Of a DNA stretch of 64,000 nucleotides, positions 24,806 to 36,956 are shown in pieces. Under the pieces are notes generated by a model. That model was given only the letters and a program-made list of their open reading frames with translations, did not search any database and was not told where the DNA came from. This DNA is from Arenicola marina (Eukaryota > Annelida > Polychaeta > Arenicolidae): the NCBI GenBank assembly GCA_964019135.1, contig OZ025249.1, positions 17,757,088-17,821,087 of the forward strand, given 5' to 3'. Each line of letters starts with the position of its first letter. The stretch's first letter is position 1. A program made the position numbers and the translations under genes.

Positions 24806-25005
24806 NNNNNNNNNNNNNNNNNNNNNNNNNNNNNNNNNNNNNNNNNNNNNNNNNNNNNNNNNNNNNNNNNNNNNNNNNNNNNNNNNNNNNNNNNNNNNNN
24901 NNNNNNNNNNNNNNNNNNNNNNNNNNNNNNNNNNNNNNNNNNNNNNNNNNNNNNNNNNNNNNNNNNNNNNNNNNNNNNNNNNNNNNNNNNNNNNNNNNNN
25001 NNNNN
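24806..25005. other. Assembly gap, 200 N
   Basis: Exactly 200 undetermined bases, a round number typical of an arbitrary scaffold gap. The sequence to its left matches sequence ending at 28732, and the sequence to its right matches sequence starting at 19563. Confidence 0.99.
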
Positions 25006-26715
25006 TATTGCGTGAATCCAGAGAAAATAATGAAGAGTTTTCTATTCATTCTCAGCCAAGATGTATGCGATGTTTTCTAGAGTTTTCTACGAGGGAAGTT
25101 TACGGCAGTAATTACAGCGGTCTACGGTAGTAAGTTTACGGTAGTGACGCGTGCCCCGCTGACCTGCCAGAGCGCGATACGCAAGTCGCCGACTGTAGCT
25201 GGCCTGAGCCCCTGGCGGATTAACGTGGTAGAGACCTGCTTGTAGTCAGCAATCAATACAGACCTGTGATGATTAAGGACCTTGCAGCGTTGGGGTCGCC
25301 CCCCGGGTCGTCGCCAGGCATAAAGCCCCCGACAAAGCCCTCGCCTCCTCTACATTCTCCCCTTGTCCACTGGTCAGAAGCAGTGGCGGATTTACGCCCT
25401 ACTTCGTTAATTAGCACTGGGCGCGATGACTTTCTGAAGGGCGCCGTTACGCGAGGTTACGGCCGGAGTTCTGCTCATTGATTGGCTAAGCTTCAGATTT
25501 CCGCCTCTGTGGTAGCCAATGGCGCGTATTAATCAAACGAAGCGGAAACCCATTTGATTGATTTTAAGGATGTTTTTTCCAATAACGAAGTTGATTACGT
25601 CAGGGCTGGGGGGAGATTGAGTCATAAGTTACATCGTTACGTCACCTGTGTCAGACTGACTTCATGCTACATGCTGTCATCGTTACATTTCCTCGAAATA
25701 TTTCGTTCTCTGTCAATGTTATTTTATAGCCAGGGCCTAATATATAACATAAAATACTTAAAGTATAGACTAATAGTAGATTAAACTGGGTTGTTAAACT
25801 GAGGCAATGTCGAAGTATTTTATGTGATAGTGTGACTGTTAAAGTTGTCACCCACCATGACGCGTCCTCATCTACCATCATTTCAAACATTTCTCTTGAA
25901 CCATAAAAAACTTACAAATGGCTCATATTTATTGTATCTAATATTACCAAACTGGACTACAGACATTGTTTTATCTGTTACGGGTTAATCTACATCACCG
26001 AGCAAAACACACACGCATTACCGCATTACGCCCGGTGTACTGACGGAGAGAATCGTAACATTGATTTCACTTCCCACTTACTTGGTGCAGGCAAATACAC
26101 CATCTTTACAACACGGCTTCAGGTACACAACGATACGTTTAATCCAAATCTGGCGATAGCGACATAAACTACATTAAAGTGCGACAACAAACAAATGCAG
26201 ATAAATAATTCCCAGACCGCTCGCCAAAAAACAGTTGCCACTGTGAAAACCCAGACGAACTAATGGGTGCTTGACTGAGCCACGTACCAGGGGTAGGAAC
26301 AGCGTCAGTGTGGTCTCAGTCATCATGGCTCGTTTTAAGTGGTTTCCCTTATTGAGAGAGTTTGGTCGCTTTGATAACCGCTCCTAGTTTCACAGCCACA
26401 GAAATTGCTTGGTCGATAAGGCGTTTTTTGCCTCTTTGGGACATTGATGAGACTCCCGAGAATAGAGCGGGGTGCTGTGGAGTAGGGTGGGGTAGCGTGG
26501 CGTGGAGTGGGGTGAGGTGGAGTAGGGTGGGGTAGGGTGGCGTGGAGTGGGGTGAGGTGGAGTAGGGTGGGGTAGGGTGGCGTGGGGTGGGGTGAGATGC
26601 TATATGTGGTAAGGTTGTGGGCGGCTGAAGTGTAGTGAGGTGGTTCATGAACGATTATATGTCATAAGGGTAGTTCGTTTCTTGAAATCTAGTGCAGAGG
26701 GGGTGACGAGAAGGT
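25006..26715. other. Second copy of the duplicated non-coding segment
   Basis: It starts at the gap and follows the first copy at a constant offset of 5443 bp until one extra G (near 26291) shifts it to 5444. An extra block of about 30 bp in the G-rich tract then makes it 5474. It holds no recognisable gene. Confidence 0.85.
26469..26596 (+). repeat. G-rich imperfect tandem tract, second copy
   Basis: Same tract as at 21025-21122, but about 30 bp longer, consistent with slippage between alleles or copies. Confidence 0.7.
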
Positions 26716-28482
26716 TCACCCCACCTCACGCCTCCGTCCACCCCACCCCACGCCTCGGTCCACCCCACCTCACGCCTCCGTCCACTCCACCTCACGCCTC
26801 CGTCCGCCCCACCTCACGCCTCCGTCCGCCCCACCTCACGCATCCGCCCACCCCACCTCACGCCTCCGTCCACCCACACCTCACGCCTCCGTCCACTCCA
26901 CCTCACGCCTTCGTCCACCCCACCTCACGCCTCCGTCCACACCACCTCACGCCTGCGACCACCACCTCACGTCTCGGTCCACCCCACCTCACGTCTCCGT
27001 CCACCCCACCTCACGCCTCCGTCCACCCCACCTCACGTCTCCGTCCACCCCACGTCACGCATCCGTCCACCCCACCTCACGCCTCCGTCCACCCCACCTC
27101 ATGCCTCCGTCCACCCCACCTCACGCCTCCGTCCACTCTACCTCACGCCTTCGTCCACCCCACCTCACGTCTCCGTCCACCCCACGTCACGCATCCGTCC
27201 ACCCCACCTCACGTCTCCGTCCACCCCACGTCACGCATCCGTCCACCCCACCTCACGTCTCCGTCCACCCCACCTCACGCCTCCGTCCACCACACCTCAC
27301 GCCTCCGTCCACCCCACCTCACGCCTCCGTCCACTCCACCTCACGCCTCTGTCCACCCCACCTCACGTCTCCGTCCACCCCACCTCACGCCTCTGTCCAC
27401 CCCACCTCACGTCTCCGTCCACCCCACCTCACGCCTCCGTCCACCACACCTCACGCCTCCGTCCACCCCACCTCACGCCTCCGTCCACTCCACCTGACGC
27501 CTCTGTCCACCCCACCTCACGTCTCCGTCCACCCCACCTCACGCCTCTGTCTACCCCCACCTCACGTCTCCGTCCACCCCACCTCACGCCTCTGTCCACC
27601 CCACCTCACGCCTCTGTCCACTCCACCTCACGCCTTCGTCCACCCCACCTCACGCCTCCGTCCATCCCACCTCACGTCTCGATCCACCCCACCTCACGCC
27701 TCGGTCCACCCCACCTCACACCTCCACCCACACCACCTCACGCCTCCGTCCACCCAGCTCACGCCTCCGTCCACCACACCTCACGCCTCTGTCCACCCCA
27801 CCTCACGCATCCGACCACCCCACCTCACGCCTCCGTCCACCACCTCACGTCTCGGTCCACCCCACCTCACGCCTCCGTCCACCCCACCTCACACCTCCGT
27901 CCACCCCCCCCCCCCACCTCACGCCTCGGTCCACCCCACCTCACACCTCCACCCACACCACCTCACGCCTCCGTCCACCCCACCTCACGCCTCCGTCCAC
28001 CACACCTCACGCCTCTGTCCACCCCACCTCACGCATCCGACCACCCCACCTCACGCCTCCGTCCACCCCACCTCACACCTCCGTCCACCCCCCCCCCACC
28101 TCACGCCTCCGTCCACCCCACCTCACGCCTCCGTCCACCCCAGCTCACGCCCTCGTCCACCCCCTCCCCCCCCACCTCACGCCTCCGTCCCCCCCCCACC
28201 TCACGCCTCCGTCCACCACACCTCACGCCTCCGTCCACCCCCTCCCTCCCACCTCACGCCTCCGTTCACCCCCCCCCCCGCCCACCTCACGCCTCCGTCC
28301 ACCACACCTCACGCCTCCGTCCCCCCCCCACCTCACGCCTCTGTCCACCACACCTCACGCCTCCGTCCACCCCCTCCCTCCCACCTCACGCCTCCGTCCA
28401 CCCCCACCCCCCCGCCCACCTCACGCCTCCGTCCACCACACCTCACGCCCCCCCCCCAACCTCACGCCTTCGTCCACCCGTA
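26716..28482 (+). repeat. 22-bp minisatellite, second copy, about 80 units
   Basis: Same unit and same variant types as the array at 21243-24560, with the same unique flanks, but about 1.5 kb shorter. The shared tail after the array (AAAAGACGGAAGAGGTCAGA and on) confirms that the two are counterparts. Confidence 0.97.
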
Positions 28483-28732
28483 TCCTTCTTCAAAAGACGG
28501 AAGAGGTCAGAAGACGCGAAAGGGTAACTCCAACGCGGAAGAGGAAGAATGAGTCAGCAGGTCAGGGTCAGGGTCAAGGTCACAAGGAGCTCTGACAGGC
28601 AAAGGGTTCAAGTCCAGCCCATCTGAGCAGGGTGAGAGTGGAGGGTGCTAACGAGTCACTCTCCTTTTTCGTTGTGCCGACGGTAGCCCGGAAATAGTAC
28701 TTAGAGAGTCCTTGAGTGTCTCACCACCCCAC

Positions 28733-29994
28733 CCCCATCCCGGCCCGCACCCCTGGCACCTCCACCCCCGCGCCTTACCCACATCGCCCCCACCCACCCG
28801 CCCACGCACGCTCGCCACCTTATTCTTACCTCGCCCGCTTCCCTCTTCCCCTCCCCGCCACTTCCCTTTTCCCCTCTTTCGATACTTTCATCCCTCAATT
28901 ACATGAACTGTCGCTTCATCTCCCTCCCGCACAGCTTCCAAATCCTCACCCCCATCCTCTCACGTGCCACCCCTCCCCCCTCCCCACGCTCTCGCTATCG
29001 CCTTATATCATCATACTCTCCCCCACTCTGCCCTGCCCCGCCCCCGCCGTATTGAGTCCTACCCGAGTCGACTCCCCCACTCCCACCCTCTTCCCCCGCC
29101 ACACCACGCATTTAGTCCTTCTCGAGCCGCCGCCCCCCCCCCCTATTCCCCTATCCCACCTCCCCGGCATTGAGTCTTTCCCGAGCCGTCACACCCTCCT
29201 TCACCCCCCCCTCCCCATTCAGCCCCCCCCCCCCCGCCGCACTTCGTCGGGCGTGTTATTACAATATTCTTCCCTATCAGTCTTGTCTCCGGGAGCCGCC
29301 GGGTGTGACGGCTCGCAATGACTGCCGGGAAGATGGCTTTGTGTGCCCCGTCCGCGCAGTCGCCCCGCGTGGAGGAGGGTGTGTGTGGGGGGGGGGGGGG
29401 GGTGAGAAGGGGGCCGGTGAGTGAAACGGCCTTTTTTGGGCTTGAGTGAGAAGGTATTATGAATGTGATGCACTTCACTAACCCCTCAGAAGACGGATCG
29501 CACGTGCATTGGTTCGTCATGGCCCCCGCCCCTTCCCCCCCCCCTCCCCGCAACCTATCCTCCTTTCCCCTCCCTTTACACGCACCCCCTTCCCCGCACC
29601 CTGTCCTTCTCCCCCCCCCCCTTATACGCACCCCCAACACCCTATCCTCCTCTCCCCTCACCATACAAGCACCCCCCCCCCCCTGCCACCTGCCCGTATC
29701 GATACCACCAAAGCATTCTGTGCAGGTTGATATAAAAAAGGAGCGAATTCTTTTAGGCCGCTTTTACGCACACAAGAGCTAAACTGGGCCATCGGATCTC
29801 CCAGAGCGCTGCACGATGCACGGATTAAACATACCCCAGTTTATTAGCTCCAAAACTGAGAATCTCCACAGTGAGAGAATCCCGTAGACTGTTGAACTTG
29901 AGGCAGGCAGGCGGGACCGGGGCAGTTCAAAGGTGGAGTAAAACTGGTGACCGGGGTAGGGGTTGCGTTCTCTAAGACCGTCTCCGATAGAGGA
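28733..29994. other. C-rich non-coding stretch
   Basis: Strongly C-rich on the + strand up to 29240, with a diverged repeat of about 58-60 bp: ATTGAGTCCTACCCGAG near 29051, ATTTAGTCCTTCTCGAG near 29109 and ATTGAGTCTTTCCCGAG near 29168. A G-run lies at 29387-29402. No supported gene. Confidence 0.5.
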
Positions 29995-30258
29995 AGTTGG
30001 TTGGTTGTGTATTCAATACGCTTTAACCACTTTTGGTCATGACGCCTCAATGGAAAAACGAAGGGAGGGTAGAGCTATGTTCCCGGGGGTAACCCCCTAC
30101 TCTTTGCGAAGAAGGACATGGGATCTTTATCATCCTGCGACCACACAGACATGGCCACAGCGGGGCTCGAACTACCGATCCACGCGCCGTTAGGACGGAG
30201 GCGTGAGGTGGCTAGAGCACTCGAAGCTAGCGCTCAAACCCACTGAGCTATCGGGCCG
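29995..30258 (-). mobile_element. tRNA-derived SINE, minus strand
   Basis: Read on the minus strand, the head GGCCCGATAGCTCAGTGGG contains a perfect A box (30239-30250) and is followed by a B box AGTTCGAGCCCC (30162-30173), the internal Pol III promoter of tRNA-derived SINEs. A non-tRNA body of about 165 bp follows, ending near AACCAACCAACTTCC. Box spacing (about 65 bp) is larger than in a functional tRNA gene. Between the boxes lies CCACCTCACGCCTCCGTCC (30193-30211), identical over 19 bp to the 22-bp minisatellite unit. The body boundary is approximate and the SINE family is not named. Confidence 0.7.
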
Positions 30259-30299
30259 AACCGATAGACGAAGGGGTTACATCTGATAATATCACGAGA

Positions 30300-30431
30300 T
30301 GGCGGAACAAAGGGTAATGTACTGTCAAGAAGTGGCAGAACAATGGGTAATGTACTGTCAAGAAGTGGCGGAACAATGGGTAATGTACTGTCAAGAAGTG
30401 GCGGAACAATGGGTAATGTACTGTCAAGAAG
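30300..30431 (+). repeat. 33-bp tandem repeat, 4 copies
   Basis: Four near-identical units ending GGTAATGTACTGTCAAGAAG and beginning with TGGCGGAACAAT. The 33-bp length keeps a frame open by arithmetic. It is unrelated in sequence to the larger 33-bp array at 15.3-17.6 kb. Confidence 0.93.
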
Positions 30432-32680
30432 CGGGAAGGAAATGGTTGAGGATGGATACTGACGCGACACAGGAAAAGGCCGCTCTCACAAAGACATAGG
30501 TCTATACCTATAGGGGAGAGGGAGGGGGGGGGGGGGCAGTGCCCCAGTTCGTGGCATGGTCAGCCATCGCTTGGCCTCTGGCCACCTCCTTCCGTTACCC
30601 CACTCTACTTGCTCCTAATAAGTGATCGATCCTTACACATGTGCCCTCTCCCCTTATCTCTACCCCCCCCTCCCCCTAACACCCCTCACCTTGCACCGTG
30701 TCATACCCTCGTACCCTCGTGTCGGCCGTAACTATGCCTAACAGATGGATCTCCCAATAAATACTGCCTTTCTTCCCGCACCCCCAACGCCTCCCCGCCC
30801 CTCCACCCACACCCCACCGCCTCCCCGCCCCTCCTCGCTCTCTCACTGATCGCATATCGCCCCATTCCCCACCCGCCTTCTTCCAGCTCCACTCACACCC
30901 CTCACCCCCTCCACTGCACTCCTCTCACGCGGTCCCACCCCAACTCCCACCTCCCCCTCTCACCCCCCCTCACCCACCAGCCCCTCCGCGAGGCCGCGCG
31001 CTGCGCACGGTGATGAGTGGGCGCCCTTCCCGTTGGCCAGTAGTCTATGTGCGTGCGGCCCGCCGTGCCAGGAAGTGAGTAGACTGCCTACCTCACCCAC
31101 TCCCCGTGTACCCCCCCCCCCACCCCACCCTCCCCTCCGCCGCTGATGATAGGAGGCGGGTCAGTCGGCTCGTGAGGCTCATCTGGTGTTGGTGGGACGT
31201 AATCCGCACCGGCGTCTCTATACCGACCACGCCGCCGTTACCATGGTTACACCTCAGTAGCGCAACAACTCACTGTGGTACTGTTACGGTCCCGCCATGG
31301 CTGAGTTCTACAAGAGTAACTAACACATGTTTTGGATTTTCTTCTGCTGCAATTACGGCGAGGGTAGAGACAGGTGGAGACTGAGGTGAAATCGGGCTTG
31401 TCTTCGGCAGCGGTAACCGAGGCGCAATCGTTTAACTGCCTCCATCATCCACCCTGACGCCGGCCACTCCGCCCGGCTCTCAACCCCATCCCCCCCACAC
31501 TGTGTCAGCCGCGCATGGATGGGCGCCCCTTCGCGGACTGCGCCGGTACTACTGATCCACCCCATCCAACGCCCCAGTGCCCCCCCCCCCCCACCCTCCG
31601 CTTCCAGCCCTGAGGGTCGCCAGAGGACCCCTTACCGACCCACGGGGGAGAGCTTGCGCGCAGGACTCGTGCAGTCAGAGGCCGGGAAGGACGACAAGGC
31701 AGAGTGGGTGATGGCCCTGGAATAGCCCTCCGCGTCCGCTGCCTGGGGACCAATGCCTGGACGCAGACAGGACTTGCGAGCTGACCAGTCGAGCACCCCA
31801 CGACCATCAGGAAGACAGACAGCACAGGGAGGAGGGATCCCTGAGCACCCCCTACCGACCGACCGACCCACCCACCGACCGACCCACGCACCGACCGCCA
31901 GCACACGCGGCTAGCTGATAGGGGGCCTGAGGTCCAGGGGGAACCCTCTTAGCCTGCCCGGCCATCTCTACTTGGATACCGCTCTAACCTTGGTCGGCGG
32001 AATCGACGGCGATAAAAGCGGGAGCCCTCGTCACTAGACGGCGTAGTGCCTCGTGGTGCAGTGCTTGGTGGGAGAGTGAAAGGCGAGACCCTGGCGGACG
32101 GAATCACTGGGACGACTTGATTGTTTATTGCGTCCCCTCCCCCACAGTCTCAGTCTCGCTCACCGCATCCTCATCGCTCCACACACTCCCGTCCCGCGAC
32201 ACTAAGTGCCCTCGCTTTTGTATCTCCTATTTTATATTTTCTGCCAGTGGATTTACCTTTTTTTTCATACGCAGATGGAAAATTTATTGCGCCCTCAAAT
32301 TACAAATGTAAAAGTGAGGAGAAAGAAAAAGGGTGAGTGAAAACTCGTCCCATCTCGTCGTCTTGCTTGTTAACGACACGACGCCGACTAGATAATCGAC
32401 ACGCAGGGAGGACGGAGGAGTCCAGGGGGACAAAAAAACGGTCTCGCCGTGGATGTCCCGGAACACGTAATGTTCCTGTCAACAGGGAGGAACTGGATTA
32501 AATATCGACTTAACGGACGAGGGTGAGGAGCAAGGAGGCCAGGCGGAGGAAGGAGGGGTGGAGGAAAAAGTCGCAGTGGAGGAGGAGGAGTAGGAGGAGG
32601 AGGAGGAGGAGGGGTGGAGGCAGGCGAGGACCGTCTTCTCCAGTTCGATTGACGACAGACCCGATTCCGTGGGTCTCCTA
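30432..32680. other. GC-rich non-coding stretch, no gene recognised
   Basis: C-rich patches at 30650-31000 and 31110-31140, a CCGA/CCGACCCA simple repeat at 31850-31905, and a GGA-type simple repeat at 32575-32620. No domain or convincing exon was seen. Confidence 0.45.
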
Positions 32681-32745
32681 TATATATATATAGTTATATA
32701 TATATATATACGTAAAGACACACACAGATATATATATCTATACGT
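32681..32745 (+). repeat. Alternating TA-rich microsatellite
   Basis: TATATATATA runs interrupted by GT and by CACACACAGA. They end about 20 bp before the candidate first exon at 32767. Confidence 0.85.
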
Positions 32746-32766
32746 GGTCACCGTAGTCGGTGGCAT

Positions 32767-32881
32767 ATGGCAGCCATGTTGGGCGTGCGGAGTCTTCCGG
32801 AGTTGCTGTTTGCCGTGCTGGTCGTTCTTCTGGATCGCGGCTGTCCCGGGATCCCGCTGGCCGCCGTGGCCGCTGCCGAGG
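32767..32881 (+). CDS. Candidate first coding exon of a secreted or membrane protein
   Basis: An ATG at 32767, with a second in-frame ATG at 32776, opens 38 codons before a consensus donor (G|GTGAGT, donor GT at 32882), leaving phase 1. The peptide begins MAAMLGVRSLPELLFAVLVV, continues LLDRGCPGIPLAAVAAAEG and looks like a signal peptide: a short n-region with Arg, a hydrophobic core LLFAVLVVLL, then small residues. A phase-1 intron after a signal-peptide exon is the usual arrangement in animal genes for extracellular modular proteins. I could not find the next exon in this window, and the product is not recognised. The alternative is a chance open frame in GC-rich DNA. Confidence 0.45.
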
Positions 32882-33950
32882 GTGAGTACCGCCCGGCTCC
32901 GGATGTATTTATTTTCCGCATCCTCGCCGTGGTCTGTGTTTGATTTGATAATTGCCGACTTTAGGCAGATGTTCTTCTCCGCGGAGGGCGCCACCTGTGC
33001 GGAGAGTGTGGTAGACCGAATTGGAGGGGGGCGGGGAGGGGTGGAGGAGGGGGGGGGGGCGAGGGGAGGATATTGTTTCCAGGCTCGTCGTTACTACGCG
33101 AGTCCGTCGGAGGGCGCACATGTGTGTGTGTGTGTGTGTGTCAGGCTGTGACGTGACCTCCCATGTGCCAGTCCTAACCGCACAATATACTCACCCGGAT
33201 TCCCATCCTACTTCCTGGAAGCGGTTTTACTAGTCTCACCCCTCTCCTTCAACTCTCTCTTTCCCCAACCCCCGCCCCCCGCCTCGACTCTCGAGCCACC
33301 TCCACCCCTCCCCCGCCCCCCCCCCGTCGCACGGCTGGCTCTATAGCTGCTATTTTGACTTCTCCCTTTGACCCTGTGGGGCCACGCACAGCGCCATCTG
33401 CTGGGAGCATCAGTCCTTCCTGTCTACCGCGCCAAGTGAAAAAAAGGGTGGGGGGGAACACAAACATAACGCTTCCCGCTGGGGCAGTGCGAGACAAAGC
33501 CGGAGAAAGGAAAGCAGCACGGAGTGGGGGGAGGAAGGAGGGGAGGGGGTGCAGTGTACGTACCACACACAACTTGGTTTTCGAGGCTCGCATTCGACTA
33601 AACGGAAGCGTTTGAGAAAACGTGTTCGTGATTTTCGAGTACAGGTTTTCTTATTCCAGTGGCGAGTCTCTTTGTGTCGGAAATGAAGTTTGCGGCCATT
33701 GATTTTGTGCCCACACCTGGCTGGCTCCCTGCTACAAGCGGGCGCCATGTAACCGGGAGGCCCTATGGCCCACCTAGCTTCCTGACTGGTGAATGGCGGG
33801 GACTCGCCAAGGATTCATTGTACGTGTCGGTGCCGCGACCCGCGGTCTGGGGAAGCTATCCCTGGGCAATGAGTCGGTGCCTGCCTAGTACAATGAATCC
33901 CGGCCCGGAGTAGTAATTCACTTAAACGAATTATTCAAGGTTTAATGCAA
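32882..33950. other. Non-coding stretch (intron of the candidate gene, or intergenic)
   Basis: Holds a TG microsatellite at 33121-33140, C-rich patches near 33260-33330 and a short inverted repeat (GGATTCATTGTAC at about 33810 against GTACAATGAATCC at about 33888). The inverted repeat may have seeded the 20-bp array that follows, since it contains ACAATGAATCC. Confidence 0.45.
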
Positions 33951-36244
33951 TGTTCAAAGGTGCAATAATGCAATGTCTGGTGCAATGGTTCACCGCCCGG
34001 TGCAATGATTCACGATCCGGTGCAATGATTCACGGCCCGGTGCAATTATTTACGGCCCGTTGCAATGATTCACGGCCCAGTGCAATGATTCACGGCCCGG
34101 TGCAATGATTCACGGCCCAGTGCAATGATTTTCGGCCTAGTGCCATGATTCACGGCCCGGTGCAATTATTGACGGCCCGGTGCAATGATTCACGGCCCAG
34201 TGCAATGATTCACGGCCCGGTGCAATGATTCACGGCCCGGTGCAATGATTCACGGCCCGGTGCAATGATTAACGGCCCAGTGCAAAGTTTCACGGCCCTG
34301 GTGCAATGATTCACGGCCCGGTGCTATGATTCACGGCCCGGTGCAATAATACACGGCTAGCGCAATGATTCACGGCCCAGTGCAATGATTCACGGCCTGG
34401 TGCAATGATTCACAGCCCAGTGCAATGATTCACGGCCCAGTGCAATGATTTTCCGCCTAGTGCCATGATTCACGGCCCGGCGCAATTATTAACGGCTTAG
34501 TGCAATGATTCACGGCCCAGTGCAATGATTCACGGCCCGGTGCAATGATTCACGGCCCGGTGCAATGATTCACGGCCCAGTGCAATGATTTTTGGCCTAG
34601 TGCCATGATTCACGGCCCGGTGCAATTATTCACGGCCCGGTGCAATTATTCACGGCCCAGTGCAATGATTCACGGCCCGGTGCAATAATACACGGCTAGC
34701 GCAATGATTCACGGCCCAGTGCAACGATTCACGGCCTGGTGCAATGGTTCACGGCCCAGTGCAATGATTCACGGCCCAGTGCAATGATTTTCGGCCTAGT
34801 GCCATGATTCACGGCCCGGCGCAATTATTTAAGGCCCAGTGCAATGATTCACGGCCCGGTGCAATGATTCACGGCCCGGTGCAATGATTCACGGCCCGGT
34901 GCAATAATTCACGGCCCAGTGCAATGATTCACGGCCCGGTGCAATGATTCACGGCCTAGTGCAATGATTCACGGCCCAGTGCAATGATTCATGGCCCAGT
35001 GCAATGATTCACGGCCTAGTGCAATGATTATCGGCCTAGTGCCATGATTCTCAGCCTAGTGCAATGGTTCATGGTCCGGTGCAATGGTTCACGGCCCGGT
35101 GCAATGATTCACGGCTCGGTGCAATGATTCACGGCCCGGTGCAATGATTCACGGCCCAGTGCAATGATTTTCGGCCTAGTGCCATGATTCACGGCCCGGT
35201 GCAATTATTGACGGCCCTGTGCAATGATTCACGGCCCAGTGCAATGATTCACGGCCCGGTGCAATGATTCACGGCCCGGTGCAATGATTCACGGCCTGGT
35301 GCAATGATTCACGGCCTGGTGCAATGATTCACGGCCTGGTGCAATGATTCACGGCCCAGTGCAATGATTTTTGGCCTTGTGCCATGATTCACGGCCCGGT
35401 GCAATTATTCACGACCCGGTGCAATGATTCACGGCCCGGTGCAATGATTCACGGCCTGGTGCAATGATTCACGGCCTGGTGCAATGATTCACGGCCCAGT
35501 GCAATGATTTTCGGCCTAGTGCCATGATTCACGGCCCGGTGCAATTATTGACGGCCCTGTGCAATTATTGACGGCCCTGTGCAATGATTCACGGCCCAGT
35601 GCAATGATTCACGGCCCGGTGCAATGATTCACGGCCCGGTGCAATGATTCACGGCCCGGTGCAATGATTCACGGCCTGGTGCAATGATTCACGGCCTGGT
35701 GCAATGATTCACGGCCCAGTGCAATGATTTTTGGCCTAGTGCCATGACTCACGGCCCGGTGCAATTATTCACGGCCCGGCACAATGATTCACGGCCCAGT
35801 GCAATGATTCACTGCCCGGTGCAATGATTCACGGCCCAGTGCAATGATTCACGGCCCAGTGCAATGATTTTCGGTCTAGTGCCATGATTCACGGCCCGGC
35901 GCAATTATTTAAGGCCCAGTGCAATGATTCACGGCCCAGTGCAATGATTCACGGCCCGGTGCAATGATTCACGGCCCCGTTGCAATGATTCACGGCCGGT
36001 GTAATAATTCACGGCCCAGTGCAATGATTCACGGCCCGATGCAATGATTCACGGCCTAGTGCAATGATTCACGGCCCAGTGCAATGATTCACGGCCCAGT
36101 GCAATGATTCACGGCCTAGTGCAATGATTATCGGCCTAGTGCCATAATTCTCAGCCTAGTGCAATGGTTCATGGCCCGGTGCAATGGTTCACGGCCAGGT
36201 GCAATGATTCACGGCCCGGTGCAATGATTCACGGCCCGGTGCAG
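33951..36244 (+). repeat. 20-bp minisatellite, about 115 copies
   Basis: Unit GTGCAATGATTCACGGCCCG. A linked variant pair (GCAATGATTTTCGGCCTAGT followed by GCCATGATTCACGG) recurs about ten times at spacings that are multiples of 20, for example near 34120, 34780, 35160 and 35500. This indicates block duplication. The unit is not a multiple of three and no long frame runs through. Confidence 0.97.
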
Positions 36245-36956
36245 CAGCAATTCATGGCTTCTTGCGATGTTGACCGACCTTGCAATGCGTGGTGTTACCC
36301 CGAGATATCTGCGACTGGTATCTACAGTTTTCGCTCCAAGAGTGGCTGCCAACAAACAATGCGCCAGATAAAATGCAACCTCTGTAAACCTGACGACGCA
36401 CAGAGCCACACACGAACAGACAGACAGACTGTCTTTTTAGTCTCCTTCCAGAGTTTGCAGTCCGTGGTACTTACAGAACTTTCTTGCTGTTTACCCTGCC
36501 TACAGCCCACGTCGGGTTGGGCGCTTGGGCGTAGACTGAACCGGGATGGCATTGCCATTGATATACATTGATTGCGTATTTGTAGATGGCCACATTTATA
36601 TAATCAAATGTTTACTATTATTGTGTTCCCATAAGCGCATAAAATAAAATAGCCGGAAAAGCTATTCAGTGGAATATCCACGTCATAAAAGCGGGCATAT
36701 TTTTTATTCATATTCTTCATTTGGCAGTCGGGAATAAGTCTTTTCTTTTGATCGGCAGGCCGTTAATGTATACACAAGTAAATACAGTATCTTCAAGATT
36801 AATTCTCCTCATTAAAGTGTATGATTTAAGTATAAAATGAGACACTATAATTTAATTGAAAATTTTGTCCGTGCTCGCAAGAGTGCGCCGTGGCATTAAG
36901 ATCGATTTCGGTTTATGAGATGAAACTACGCGTCTGTCGGTCTGTCTGTTCGCGCT
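36245..36956. other. Non-coding stretch between two arrays
   Basis: Unique, moderately AT-rich DNA. The two edges carry related but inverted words: CAGACAGACAGACTG near 36420 and GTCGGTCTGTCTGTTCG near 36937. No gene recognised. Confidence 0.45.

Noticed and set aside
33661-33784. Possible internal exon with acceptor TTATTCCAG and donor CTG|GTGAAT
   Set aside because: The peptide is unremarkable, no neighbouring exons were found, and the donor is weak.
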